A stretch of DNA of 64,000 nucleotides from Bacillota bacterium (GCA_023399055.1 JAEWQV010000016.1:645376-709375), one strand, 5' to 3'. Counted from the stretch's first letter, positions 1 to 8,114 are shown. Notes: generated from the sequence alone by a model not told the origin. Translations and numbers: made by a program.

Positions 1-1
1 T

Positions 2-964
2 TTATATAGAGACAGTTGCCCGATTGGAGTAATCGGTATTATTTTTGAAGCGAGACCGGATGCTTTGGTTCAAATTACTGCACTCTGTCTAAAAAGTGGC
101 AATTGTGTAATTTTAAAAGGTGGAAGTGAAGCTTTGAAGACGAATAAGGCACTGTTCACTGTAATACATGAGGCTGTCACCAAGGTCGGAGTTCCAGCGA
201 ATTGTATGTTACAATTGGAAGAAAGAAATGAGATTAAGGAACTTTTAACTTGTCATGAATCAGTAGATTTACTAATACCAAGAGGCTCCAACTCCTTTGT
301 TCAATATATTATGAACAATACAAAGATTCCTGTTATGGGCCATGCGGATGGAATCTGCCATATCTATGTTGATAAAACTGCAGATATTAGGAAAGCAATT
401 CCTATCATTGTGGATTCAAAGACACAGTATGTGTCCGCTTGTAATACAGTGGAGACCTTACTAGTTCATAAAGATATTGTTGCTAATCTTATGCCTGAAC
501 TGATGAAGGCACTAAAAGAAAATGGTGTTGAGGTTCGCGCTACCGAAGATATACGTCAATTTGTTGATTGCAAGCCTGTTGATGAGGAAGACTACCATAC
601 AGAATATCTGGACTTTATTATTTCTATAAAGACAGTTGAGACTGTAGAGGAAGCAATAGACCATATTAATTATTATGGATCACATCACACGGATAGTATT
701 ATCGCAGAAGATACAGCAGCAGCTGAATTATTTATGAGAATGGTGGATTCTGCAAGTGTATACCAAAACTGTTCCACACGTTTTGCGGATGGTTTCCGAT
801 ACGGTTTTGGAGCAGAAGTAGGAATAAGTACAGGAAAACTTCATGCCAGAGGACCAGTTGGTCTAGAAGGATTGGTAAGCTATAAGTATAAGTTGTTTGG
901 AAGCGGTCAAGTAGTAGCAGATTATTCCAGTGGAGAAAAGAAGTTTCATTTTAAAGAGCTATAA
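2..964 (+). CDS. proA: Glutamate-5-semialdehyde dehydrogenase (gamma-glutamyl phosphate reductase), 5'-truncated by window edge
   Basis: The enzyme reduces gamma-glutamyl phosphate to glutamate-5-semialdehyde with NADPH, the second step of proline synthesis in the cytoplasm. The frame is open from base 2, upstream of any start codon, and reads LYRDSCPIGVIGIIFEARPD, a conserved ProA stretch. Further on are the catalytic-cysteine region (YVSACNTVETLLVH) and the conserved C-terminal block ARGPVGLEGLVSYKY. About 320 of the usual ~415 residues are present; the missing ~95 N-terminal residues lie before the window. proB usually sits just upstream of proA and would be expected there. The stop is TAA at 962-964. 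Confidence 0.96.
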   Translation, partial: LYRDSCPIGVIGIIFEARPDALVQITALCLKSGNCVILKGGSEALKTNKALFTVIHEAVTKVGVPANCMLQLEERNEIKELLTCHESVDLLIPRGSNSFVQYIMNNTKIPVMGHADGICHIYVDKTADIRKAIPIIVDSKTQYVSACNTVETLLVHKDIVANLMPELMKALKENGVEVRATEDIRQFVDCKPVDEEDYHTEYLDFIISIKTVETVEEAIDHINYYGSHHTDSIIAEDTAAAELFMRMVDSASVYQNCSTRFADGFRYGFGAEVGISTGKLHARGPVGLEGLVSYKYKLFGSGQVVADYSSGEKKFHFKEL

Positions 965-1095
965 GAATAAAGTATAGAACTGAATATATTTATATATTTG
1001 AAGTCAACATTACTGCGATATCATATATGTAATTTTTTATATAATATGTGTAGCAGTGTGAAAAAAACAGGTTAATAAACCGTTGGAGTGTGTTA

Positions 1096-1569
1096 ATGGA
1101 TAAAAAGCGTATGGCAATAATTCTCTTAATAACAGTAAATATTATCATGTTAATTATTGCAATAATAGTGGATCAAAGATTTTATAATGGAATCATTTTA
1201 GGTGCTACACTTAAAGTTAAGAGTATAGCTATAGTTCTACTATGTGGAATAGGAATGCTATATGGAATAAAATCAAAAAAGCCTATGATAAAGAAAAAAT
1301 ACTCCCCCCTTCTAATATTAAGTATCATCACTCCCGCATATTGGATTATGTTTTTACTTGCTATACCCAAAACCACGGTTGACGAAGCTATAACTTTACT
1401 TTCAAGTCAAGAAAGATTTGAAGCTGTAGATCTTGTACCAATAGATGAAGGTGTTTATTTTGGTAAGTCTTATGGGTATGTTTTGGCGGGTATGGAGGAT
1501 GAAAAGATGATTTACAAGGTGTATTTTGAACCGAATGAAAGACAATACACATTTGAAGAAATAAAGTAA
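1096..1569 (+). CDS. Small hypothetical membrane protein
   Basis: I do not recognise a family. The 157-residue product has about three hydrophobic segments (near residues 6-25, 39-54 and 70-90) followed by a ~65-residue soluble tail rich in acidic residues. The start is placed at ATG 1096 because GGAG at 1085-1088 lies seven bases before it; a GTG at 1090 in the same frame has no room for a ribosome site. It stands alone between proA and the M42 peptidase. Real-gene status rests on the ribosome site and protein-like composition. Confidence 0.6.
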   Translation: MDKKRMAIILLITVNIIMLIIAIIVDQRFYNGIILGATLKVKSIAIVLLCGIGMLYGIKSKKPMIKKKYSPLLILSIITPAYWIMFLLAIPKTTVDEAITLLSSQERFEAVDLVPIDEGVYFGKSYGYVLAGMEDEKMIYKVYFEPNERQYTFEEIK

Positions 1570-2004
1570 ATGGTGATTAATAAAAATTGACTAGACATAA
1601 AAGCTAAAGCTAAATGACTATATGCAAAAATGTAATAATACTAAAATGATTTCTGTGTTCTTTTCTGCAACGTCGTTTACACCTCTGGAGGATTCACTAA
1701 TCATATAATTTATCTTTGTTCGATGGAGAAAGGGGATTTGCGCTTGGTGTTCTTCTTACGTGTTTTCGTTAACGATCCGTCATTGTTCTTCAGTACTTCT
1801 ATACTGTTATTATTTATAAGACATCATATAAGGTGAGTGTGGTTTCTTTGTGTGTCGTAAGTGAAAAGTCTGTGAAGAGAAATTGTGGAAAGTACTTGCT
1901 TGTTTTCTTGAATTTAATGAACTATAATGAGGATAAAAGTTTGACAACCTAATCAAGATCAGGAAAATTATGAATAAAAAGTATAGGAATGATGGAGGAT
2001 TTTT
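1570..2004. other. 435-bp intergenic region with no supported gene
   Basis: All six frames are broken by stops. The central part (about 1660-1870) is less AT-rich than the flanks, with mixed composition, but its short frames resemble no protein I know. It could be an old gene remnant or hold the promoter of the downstream M42 gene; I see no convincing hairpin-T-run or riboswitch core. Confidence 0.4.
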
Positions 2005-3036
2005 ATGAAAACAATAGATTACATTATAAAAACACTAGAAACATTAGTGAATATACCAAGCCCATCCGGATTTACTAAGGAAGTAATGGAATTTGTTAAG
2101 AAGGAAGCAGAAAACTTTGGGTATCTTGGTGAATACAATCAAAAGGGTGGATTAGTTATTCAGGTAAATGGAAAAGGACAGGAAACTGTTGGTATATCTG
2201 CACATGTAGATACCCTTGGAGCAATGGTACGTTCCATTGATTCAGACGGTATGCTGCGCCTAACTTTAGTAGGAGGATTTACCTTACATAGTATTGAGGG
2301 AACCTATTGTAAAATTCACACTCGAGATGGTAGAAGTTATACGGGTACAATTTTGGCGAAAAGTCATTCTGTTCATACCTTTGATGATGCAAGAACCCTG
2401 GAGCGAGCAGAGAAAAATATGATGGTCCGAATTGATGAACCTGTTAAAAGCAAAGAAGATATTCTTGCTCTTGGCATACAACACGGTGATTATATAAGCT
2501 TTGATGCACAGTTTAGATATACTGAGAATGGATTTATTAAGTCACGCCATTTGGACGATAAGGCTTCCGTAGCTGTTTTGCTTGGTGTACTGAAAGAAAT
2601 GTCAGAGGAGCAGTTTGTACCTGATAAAAATGTTAAACTGGTAATCAGTAACTATGAAGAAGTAGGTTTTGGAGCAAGTTGGATACCACAAGAGATTAGT
2701 GAATTTATCGCTGTTGATATGGGGGCCGTTGGGGATGATTTAAATGGCACAGAATATGCTGTAACAATATGTGCAAAAGATTCTAGAGGACCATATGATT
2801 ATGAATTAACAAATCATTTAATTGAATTGGCGAAGGAGAATCAGATTGATTACGTGGTAGATATCTTCCCCCATTATGGTTCGGATGTTTCAGCAGCACT
2901 TGCAGCAGGTAATAATATTCGCGGTGGGTTAATTGGTCAGGGTGTTCATGCTTCTCATGGTATGGAAAGAACTCATGTGGATGGTCTTGATAATACCAAA
3001 AAGCTAATTAAAGCATATATTGGAATGAATATTTAA
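2005..3036 (+). CDS. M42-family metallo-aminopeptidase (glutamyl/leucyl aminopeptidase-like)
   Basis: This is a cytoplasmic, self-compartmentalising peptidase family that removes N-terminal residues from peptides with two metal ions. Metal ligands and catalytic residues are all visible: H67 and D69 (SAHVDT), bridging D184 (SRHLDDKAS), catalytic E218 with ligand E219 (NYEEVGFG), D238 (AVDMGAVG) and a histidine in the C-terminal HASHGMERTH block around 315-324. The length of 343 aa is normal. The M42 family is often annotated as endoglucanase CelM, but it is a peptidase family. GGAGG at 1993-1997 supports the start. It appears monocistronic. Confidence 0.93.
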   Translation: MKTIDYIIKTLETLVNIPSPSGFTKEVMEFVKKEAENFGYLGEYNQKGGLVIQVNGKGQETVGISAHVDTLGAMVRSIDSDGMLRLTLVGGFTLHSIEGTYCKIHTRDGRSYTGTILAKSHSVHTFDDARTLERAEKNMMVRIDEPVKSKEDILALGIQHGDYISFDAQFRYTENGFIKSRHLDDKASVAVLLGVLKEMSEEQFVPDKNVKLVISNYEEVGFGASWIPQEISEFIAVDMGAVGDDLNGTEYAVTICAKDSRGPYDYELTNHLIELAKENQIDYVVDIFPHYGSDVSAALAAGNNIRGGLIGQGVHASHGMERTHVDGLDNTKKLIKAYIGMNI

Positions 3037-3118
3037 TTTCATAATAAAACTTTTTTCACCTTTCTTTTCTTTCTTCATAAAATAATTATGGAACAAGAAA
3101 AAAGAAAGGGTATATCAA

Positions 3119-3643
3119 TTGAGTAATAGATATCATTCAAATCCAACAGATACTTCCAGACATCATAGAGATATGCACGGTCAACAATTTGAAAGAGAAG
3201 ATTCCCGCAGACCAAGAAGGGGCTCTGAATCAGACATGCAGAGAGATATGCAAAGAGAAATGCAAAGAGAGATGCAAAGGGGCATGGGACCTGATTTTCC
3301 ACCAGGGGCACCTGGAATGGGACAAATGCCAAGAACTGCACCACCTAATTTTACACCAGAGGGACCTGGGATGGAAAGAGGCCAGCTGGGTATTCCAGGC
3401 CAGGGACCAGAACAGTTTGGTGCTCCTAGACGCGGTGGTGGAGGTTTGCCTCCAAATAGACCAAGAGAACTTCAAAGATGCGTAAATAGATTCACTTATA
3501 TTTGGCTCATTAATGGCAGTAACTTCTGGTTCTTTCCTACCTTTGTTGGAAGACAATTTGTTCAGGGATTTCGATGGAGAAGAAATCGTTGGGAATTTGA
3601 ATCCATCAATTTAAGAAGAATCTTTTTCTTCCGTTGCTTCTAA
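3119..3643 (+). CDS. Low-complexity protein with MQRE tetrapeptide repeats, unknown function
   Basis: The N-terminal half is hydrophilic, with four tandem MQR(D/E/G) units (about residues 40-56), followed by a Pro/Gly/Met-rich collagen-like stretch. The C-terminal ~60 residues are aromatic and Arg-rich (FTYIWLINGSNFWFFPTF, then RWRRNRWEFE). The start is TTG at 3119, with the purine-rich site AAGAAAGGG just before it. That ribosome site can pair with a perfect 10-base complement (3059-3068 with 3100-3109), so translation may be hindered by a hairpin. The composition suggests a spore-coat or envelope structural protein, but this is only a guess. Confidence 0.6.
   Translation: MSNRYHSNPTDTSRHHRDMHGQQFEREDSRRPRRGSESDMQRDMQREMQREMQRGMGPDFPPGAPGMGQMPRTAPPNFTPEGPGMERGQLGIPGQGPEQFGAPRRGGGGLPPNRPRELQRCVNRFTYIWLINGSNFWFFPTFVGRQFVQGFRWRRNRWEFESINLRRIFFFRCF
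3236..3285 (+). repeat. 12-bp tandem repeat inside the MQRE protein gene
   Basis: Four imperfect copies of a 12-base unit close to ATGCAAAGAGAG lie in tandem and encode MQRD/MQRE/MQRE/MQRG. Because the unit is a multiple of three, copy-number change would keep the frame. Confidence 0.8.
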
Positions 3644-3726
3644 GTGGTTCTAGAAATATCGATAGAATATACATGGTAGATAATTTCAATACTTTGTAGC
3701 GTATTAGAACTGATAATATTGAGGAT

Positions 3727-3770
3727 AAGAAAGAGGCTATCCCTAATCAATGGGGAAGCCTCTTTCTTTT
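3727..3770. terminator. Bidirectional intrinsic terminator
   Basis: A perfect 12-bp stem (AAGAAAGAGGCT at 3727-3738 with AGCCTCTTTCTT at 3757-3768), extended by TCCC/GGGA inside, is followed by a T-rich run. It lies between the MQRE protein gene and the convergent lgt gene and can serve both. Confidence 0.85.
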
Positions 3771-3807
3771 TGCCATAATAAAATTATTTTATTTATACAA
3801 TTAATTA

Positions 3808-4581
3808 TTATTCAACAGTTTTATTCAACTTACGAGCCTGAAGTCCTCTTATTATTACAATAGCAAGACCTATTAGGAATAGGAAAATAGCAATAAATTG
3901 AGAAGTGGAGAGAGCTCCAATAGTTCCACGTTCCAAGTCACCACGGAAGAATTCGATAATAAAACGACCAGCACTATAAAAAATTAAATAAAAGCCAGCA
4001 ACTTGTCCATCTGCTTTTACCTTCCTCGAAATTAATACAAGTGCAATAAAGTTTAAGAAGTTAAGTGCACTAGAAATTGGTTGAGTAGGGATTAAACTTA
4101 CATTATTCGGTGCATAGGAGGATTCATGAAAGGTGATTCCAAAGGAGCTTTCGGTTTCATGACCATAACAACAGCCTGCTAATATACAGCCCATTCGACC
4201 AAAGCCTTGGGCTAAAGCAATAGAAGGCATTACAAGATCAAAATATTGAAGAAAATTAAGCTTCTTTAGTTTACAGAATAAAAATCCGGAGAAAATGCCA
4301 CCGATAATACCACCGTATACAACAAAACCTTCCGATACTTTTAATAAAATAGCTGGATCTGCAATAATTTCCTTTAGCTGTGTAATAATGTAAAGTACTT
4401 TAGCGCCAATAATACCTCCAATTAAGCACCACCAAAATAGGGAGAAGATTAATTCATATTGCATACCTTTCTTTTTCGCTCTGTATTCCGTCACTAGGTA
4501 AGCGGAGATGGCACCAATTGCAATCATTAGACCATAGCCGTACAGAGTAAATGGGCCAATGGTAAGTAATTCATTCTTCAT
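3808..4581 (-). CDS. lgt: Prolipoprotein diacylglyceryl transferase
   Basis: Lgt moves diacylglycerol from phosphatidylglycerol onto the lipobox cysteine of prolipoproteins in the membrane. The 257-residue product has about seven membrane segments, the family signature in its Firmicute form (GRMGCILAGCCYG, residues 128-140), the PTQPISS block and the C-terminal FFRGD motif. It would process the surface lipoproteins of the mannan locus in this window. It is divergent from the DUF4004 gene. Confidence 0.95.
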   Translation of the reverse strand: MKNELLTIGPFTLYGYGLMIAIGAISAYLVTEYRAKKKGMQYELIFSLFWWCLIGGIIGAKVLYIITQLKEIIADPAILLKVSEGFVVYGGIIGGIFSGFLFCKLKKLNFLQYFDLVMPSIALAQGFGRMGCILAGCCYGHETESSFGITFHESSYAPNNVSLIPTQPISSALNFLNFIALVLISRKVKADGQVAGFYLIFYSAGRFIIEFFRGDLERGTIGALSTSQFIAIFLFLIGLAIVIIRGLQARKLNKTVE

Positions 4582-4670
4582 CTTTTATTCCTTTCGTATG
4601 TTAAATATGTAATGTAATAAGTATACCTAATTTTATAGAAAAAGAAAATAGTAATCTTTTAAAACCTATA

Positions 4671-4726
4671 TTGACAACAAAACATTGTTATGTTACATTA
4701 AAAACATGAAACAAAACAATGTTACG
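4671..4726 (+). promoter_or_regulatory. Promoter with two 16-bp repeat operators before the DUF4004 gene
   Basis: TTGACA (4671-4676), a 17-base spacer and TACATT (4694-4699) form a near-consensus sigma-A promoter. Two direct repeats, acaaaacattgttatg (4677-4692) and acaaaacaatgttacg (4711-4726), start 34 bases apart. Each contains an AAC-A/T-TGTT core, and the two cores are also reverse complements of each other. The first fills the -35/-10 spacer and the second covers the start of transcription, so a bound protein would block or remodel the promoter. The obvious candidate is the helix-turn-helix protein encoded directly downstream. Confidence 0.65.
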
Positions 4727-4743
4727 ATAAGGAGGTGTTACGA

Positions 4744-5376
4744 ATGAATTTAATTTCTAAAAAAGATTTACTTGCAATCACCGGAATATCCTATGGGCAA
4801 CTATATCGCTGGAAAAGAGAACGATTAATACCGGATGAATGGTTTATTAAGCAATCAGCCTATACGGGTCAGGAAACCTTTTTTCCGAGAGAGCAGATAT
4901 TAAGTAGAGTTCACTCAATACTTGAGATGAAAGACTCCTATTCCTTAGACGAACTCGCAAAGATATTGTCTCCAGAAACTTCATCCTCCAGGATTCCATA
5001 TACAAATTTAGAGCAGATCGTCGAGATTTCTCCTACTATTTTGAAATCAATGCCGGAGGTATTTGGAACAGAAAACTATGAGTTAATTGATATTGTGTTG
5101 GCAGCTACAATAACACAAGCAACCAAGAAGCTTAATTTATCCGAGGACCAAATAATTGAATTGCTTCAAAAGAGTATAACACCGGCAAAAAGTAGAAAAG
5201 TAACCAGTCTTATTTGTAATGTTTTCTATGTGGGAGAGGAATATCATACAGTCTTTTACCCAAATCAGTTACAAATAGCTTTTGACAGTGAGATTGAAGT
5301 GAAAGAACAAGTTTCAATGAGTGAAATTACGGATATGATGAAACTAAAATACAAGCATCTTTTTTTGAAAAACTAG
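4744..5376 (+). CDS. DUF4004 (YhbD-like) MerR-type DNA-binding protein
   Basis: The N-terminus (LISKKDLLAITGISYGQLYR) is a MerR-like helix-turn-helix of the B. subtilis YhbD family; the C-terminal ~130 residues are an uncharacterised helical domain. Length is 210 aa. The start is ATG 4744 with AAGGAGG at 4729-4735; an in-frame GTG at 4735 overlaps that site and is rejected. The bactofilin-like gene begins 39 bases after the stop, matching the order yhbD-yhbE-yhbF in B. subtilis. From its position I infer autoregulation through the repeats at 4677-4726 and control of the bactofilin gene. Confidence 0.82.
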   Translation: MNLISKKDLLAITGISYGQLYRWKRERLIPDEWFIKQSAYTGQETFFPREQILSRVHSILEMKDSYSLDELAKILSPETSSSRIPYTNLEQIVEISPTILKSMPEVFGTENYELIDIVLAATITQATKKLNLSEDQIIELLQKSITPAKSRKVTSLICNVFYVGEEYHTVFYPNQLQIAFDSEIEVKEQVSMSEITDMMKLKYKHLFLKN

Positions 5377-5415
5377 AAATATTGAAAACATAAATAGAAG
5401 GGAGGAAAAGAAAAT

Positions 5416-6027
5416 ATGTCTAATTTTAATATGGGTGGTATTGGTAAAATTAATGGAGGGCAGTATGACAATATGAATATTGAGGGTGTGAGCAGCTGCT
5501 CCAGTGACATTAAAGCAAAGAATATACACATTGAAGGTGTATTTACCTGTTCCGGAGAAGTGCAAGCTGAAACTTTATATTGTGAAGGAGTTTGTGATTT
5601 TAAAGCTAATATTCGTACGAATACTCTTACGGTAGAGGGAGTCCTCAATGAGAAGGAAGGAACAAAGATTGAGGCTCAAAGGATTGATTGTGATGGTGTC
5701 ATTCGTACAAATGGTGAGATTTATGCAGATGTATTGTATGCAAATGGATGTGTAAGTGCAAAAGAAATCTATGGTGATCAAATAAAAATTAATACTCATG
5801 TATCGGTTAATCGAATTAAGAGATTGATTAATTCTGTAAAATCAGAAATCAAATTAATTGAGGCTACGACGGTTGAGTTAAGCGGTGTAATGGTCGATAC
5901 TATAAATGCACAGGATGTCAAAATAGGACCCAATTGCAGGGTTGATACCATAGATTGTAATGGAACACTTTCCATAGACAGTAGTTCAAATGTGAAGAAT
6001 ATTACAGGAAATTATACGAGATTATAG
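5416..6027 (+). CDS. Bactofilin-like polymer-forming protein (YhbE/YhbF-like)
   Basis: The 203-residue protein is built from short repeating beta-strand turns (NIHIEGVFTCSGEVQAETLY, then CEGVCDFKA, VEGVLNE, CDGVIRTNGEI), typical of the right-handed beta-helix of bactofilins and polymer-forming cytoskeletal proteins. B. subtilis YhbE/YhbF (BacE/BacF) belong to this family and are reported to be needed for flagellar assembly; whether this protein does the same is unknown. It follows the DUF4004 regulator in an apparent two-gene operon. There is no signal peptide, so it should be cytoplasmic, possibly membrane-associated. Confidence 0.82.
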   Translation: MSNFNMGGIGKINGGQYDNMNIEGVSSCSSDIKAKNIHIEGVFTCSGEVQAETLYCEGVCDFKANIRTNTLTVEGVLNEKEGTKIEAQRIDCDGVIRTNGEIYADVLYANGCVSAKEIYGDQIKINTHVSVNRIKRLINSVKSEIKLIEATTVELSGVMVDTINAQDVKIGPNCRVDTIDCNGTLSIDSSSNVKNITGNYTRL

Positions 6028-6125
6028 AAGACTTTGGGTAAAGCAGAATGAAATAAGCACGAGTTACATATCTATTTAGCAATGATATCTTGTGTTTTAC
6101 TCCAAGAATTCGAAGGAGGTTATTC

Positions 6126-6797
6126 ATGCTTACAATAAATACGGATTTTATAAAAAACTCATTTGAATTTTGGGAAAAAATTGATGAGGAAACCAGGGAT
6201 TATTTTTTGCAAAGTATTGCATTAGTTAATTATACACAAGGTAATAATATCTATAATGCGTTAAATGATTGTGTGGGTGTTTTGTTGGTGAAAACAGGGG
6301 GATTACGTGCCTATATTCTTTCTGAAGATGGGAGAGATGTTACCTTATACCGACTTGGCCCAGGTGATATCTGCGTTCTTTCTGCGTCCTGTCTGTTAAA
6401 AAATATAACATTTGATGTATATATTGATGCAGAGGTGGATTCAGAAGTCTATATGATTAATTCCTATACTTACTCTAAGATACAAGAAAAAAATGTTTAT
6501 GTAGAGAACTTTACGCTTAAACTTGCGGTAGATCGTTTTTCAGATGTTATGTGGGCGATTGAACAAATGTTATTTATGAAAATAGACCGTAGACTGGCAA
6601 CCTTTTTATTTGACGAAGCTACAAAGAGTAATACACTTAATATCAAAATGACACATGAACAGATGGCAAAATATGTGGGAAGTGCAAGAGAGGTTGTTTC
6701 AAGAATGTTAAAGCAATTTGAACGAGATGGATTAATTGAAATGAAACGAGGCGGGCTGCGAATTCTTGATAAGGAAAAACTTAAGGAGTTGTTATAG
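6126..6797 (+). CDS. Crp/Fnr-family transcriptional regulator
   Basis: The protein has an N-terminal cyclic-nucleotide-binding-like beta-roll (to about residue 120; GDICVLSASCLL region), a dimer helix, and a C-terminal winged helix (MTHEQMAKYVGSAREVVSRM) with the recognition helix typical of the Crp/Fnr family. Start ATG 6126 follows AAGGAGGT at 6113-6120; the frame extends upstream but has no other good site. Cysteines are few and not in an Fnr-type cluster, so an oxygen-sensing iron-sulfur centre is unlikely. It converges on the thioredoxin/ferredoxin operon, and a TGTGA-N5-TCACA site upstream of that operon (8066-8080) is a possible target. Confidence 0.88.
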   Translation: MLTINTDFIKNSFEFWEKIDEETRDYFLQSIALVNYTQGNNIYNALNDCVGVLLVKTGGLRAYILSEDGRDVTLYRLGPGDICVLSASCLLKNITFDVYIDAEVDSEVYMINSYTYSKIQEKNVYVENFTLKLAVDRFSDVMWAIEQMLFMKIDRRLATFLFDEATKSNTLNIKMTHEQMAKYVGSAREVVSRMLKQFERDGLIEMKRGGLRILDKEKLKELL

Positions 6798-6860
6798 GAT
6801 AGTAATTCTTAAGTACAATTAATTGCACTACGGCCTAATTTAATTAATAAGATTTAATAT

Positions 6861-6904
6861 AACAACAGCTTCCCGCAAAATGTTTTGCGTAGGAAGCTGT
6901 TGTT
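6861..6904. terminator. Bidirectional terminator hairpin
   Basis: A perfect 13-bp stem (AACAACAGCTTCC at 6861-6873 with its complement at 6892-6904) encloses a second stem, CGCAAAA/TTTTGCG (6874-6880, 6883-6889). It separates the converging Crp/Fnr gene and the iron-sulfur operon. Confidence 0.75.
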
Positions 6905-6918
6905 ATGTTGTAAAATTA

Positions 6919-7494
6919 TTATTCCTTATTATAATTTTTGGTTTTGCAGATAAGCTGTGTCATTGTTCCCATAGGGCAATAGATACACCAGGATCTAGGT
7001 TTATAGAGTATCATGGTAATTAAACCAAGTAATGTGGAAGTTAGCATAACGCTGTAAAATCCAAAGGAGAACTGCGCTACAAATCCACCTATTTCATTAT
7101 GATATGCCCAATGCCAGGGAAGGTTTATGGTCCAGAATAAGGTAACAACCTGCGAAAGAGATTTTGCATTAGCAGCAACTAAGTAGGTATTCCATATCAT
7201 TATGATGAACATTGTAAGAAAGAATAATAAAAATAGATATCGGAAGATTTTATGCTTCATCCATCCTGGAGTCTTACGCTTTTTTGATAAATTAAGCTTA
7301 CTTCCTAGTATTTCAAAAAGCTGCCCTCTACCACAATAGTAATTACAGTAAGTCTTATTGCTCCCAACGATTGCAAATAATAATGGGATACAAAAACATA
7401 GCATACCAATCCATGCAAAAAGTATATTAAAAAATCCTAAGGTTAGATAAATAACAGATGCTATCCAAAGATAATCCTTCCAATGTTTTTTCAT
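6919..7494 (-). CDS. Membrane-bound 4Fe-4S electron-transfer protein (NapH/NosR-like)
   Basis: The 191-residue protein has about four membrane helices and two cysteine clusters at the membrane face: TYCNYYCGRGQLFEILG and WCIYCPMGTMTQ, the hallmark of NapH/NosR/CcoG-type polyferredoxin membrane proteins. Its start ATG (7494-7492) overlaps the stop of the upstream ferredoxin gene as ATGA, which indicates translational coupling. The longer frame beginning at 7560 lies inside the ferredoxin gene and is rejected. I infer that it passes electrons between a membrane donor and the soluble ferredoxin or thioredoxin encoded with it. The partner substrate is unknown. Confidence 0.82.
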   Translation of the reverse strand: MKKHWKDYLWIASVIYLTLGFFNILFAWIGMLCFCIPLLFAIVGSNKTYCNYYCGRGQLFEILGSKLNLSKKRKTPGWMKHKIFRYLFLLFFLTMFIIMIWNTYLVAANAKSLSQVVTLFWTINLPWHWAYHNEIGGFVAQFSFGFYSVMLTSTLLGLITMILYKPRSWCIYCPMGTMTQLICKTKNYNKE

Positions 7495-7688
7495 TCCTGC
7501 ACCTCCATTCGGATAGCATCTGCGGGACAATGTTTTGAACATTTTCCACAGCCAATACAAGCTGCCTCATCTACTAAAGCGTAAATTCCTCGGTAAACGG
7601 TAATTGCAGCTTTGGGGCATTTCTTCATACATACGCCGCAAGCAACGCAATCGTCTTTATTAACTACCGCAATTTTCTTTATTTTCAT
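7491..7688 (-). CDS. 2[4Fe-4S] ferredoxin
   Basis: The 65-residue protein carries two classic clusters, C14-x2-C17-x2-C20-x3-C24-P and C44-x2-C47-x2-C50-x3-C54-P, each binding one 4Fe-4S centre. It lies six bases after the thioredoxin stop and overlaps the membrane iron-sulfur gene by four bases, so the three are one operon. The role is low-potential electron transfer, probably with the membrane protein as partner. Confidence 0.93.
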   Translation of the reverse strand: MKIKKIAVVNKDDCVACGVCMKKCPKAAITVYRGIYALVDEAACIGCGKCSKHCPADAIRMEVQE

Positions 7689-7694
7689 AAGCGA

Positions 7695-8006
7695 TTATGC
7701 GTTAATCATTTGCAGAATTGCAGCCTTTGGCTTAGCACCTACAGAACTTTGAACAACCTTGCCATCTTTTACAATTGCTAAGGTTGGTATACTCATAACC
7801 TTAAATGCTAAAGCAAGTTCGTGCTGTTCATCAATATTAATTTTTCCAACCTTTACATTGGAATTCTCACCTGCAATTTCATCAATAATAGGGGATACCA
7901 TTCTACAGGGTCCGCACCAGGTTGCCCAAAAGTCGAGTAATACCGGTTGAGTGGATTTTAAAACCTCTTTTTCAAAATTTTCCTTGGTTATTGTTAGTAC
8001 TGACAT
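7695..8006 (-). CDS. trxA: Thioredoxin
   Basis: The 103-residue thioredoxin has the WCGPC active site (C31, C34) and the cis-proline SIPTLAIVKDG loop. It reduces protein disulfides in the cytoplasm. AAGGAG before the ATG supports the start. It is the first gene of an operon with a 2[4Fe-4S] ferredoxin and a NapH-like membrane protein. No thioredoxin reductase is present, so reduction by a ferredoxin-linked route is conceivable (inference). Confidence 0.95.
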   Translation of the reverse strand: MSVLTITKENFEKEVLKSTQPVLLDFWATWCGPCRMVSPIIDEIAGENSNVKVGKINIDEQHELALAFKVMSIPTLAIVKDGKVVQSSVGAKPKAAILQMINA

Positions 8007-8038
8007 ATTAACAGCTCCTTTATAAATGTTATATTTAA

Positions 8039-8080
8039 GTTATACTATAATTAAATTTAGGATTCTGTGATAATGTCACA
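8039..8080 (-). promoter_or_regulatory. Possible Crp-type operator and promoter for the trx operon
   Basis: TGTGA (8066-8070) and TCACA (8076-8080) form a Crp-like inverted repeat with a five-base gap. On the minus strand it lies about 36-41 bases before the start expected from either of two overlapping -10 candidates, TATAGT (8049-8044) or TATAAC (8044-8039). This is the usual position for an activator site. A Crp/Fnr gene sits at the other end of the operon. Confidence 0.45.
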
Positions 8081-8114
8081 TATAACAAAAATAATTTTAT
8101 TACGGTAAAGTTCT

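Noticed and set aside
1664..1870. Possible structured RNA or gene remnant in the 1570-2004 spacer
   Set aside because: Composition differs from the flanks, but no conserved riboswitch core, long stem or readable protein fragment could be found.
2005..3036. Endoglucanase CelM, a common label for this family
   Set aside because: The residues present are the M42 metallopeptidase ligands; there is no glycoside hydrolase motif.
3189..3485. Frames overlapping the MQRE gene on both strands (for example 3189-3485 plus, 3230-3556 minus)
   Set aside because: They are open only because of the low-complexity repeat; they lack ribosome sites and have odd composition compared with the 3119 frame.
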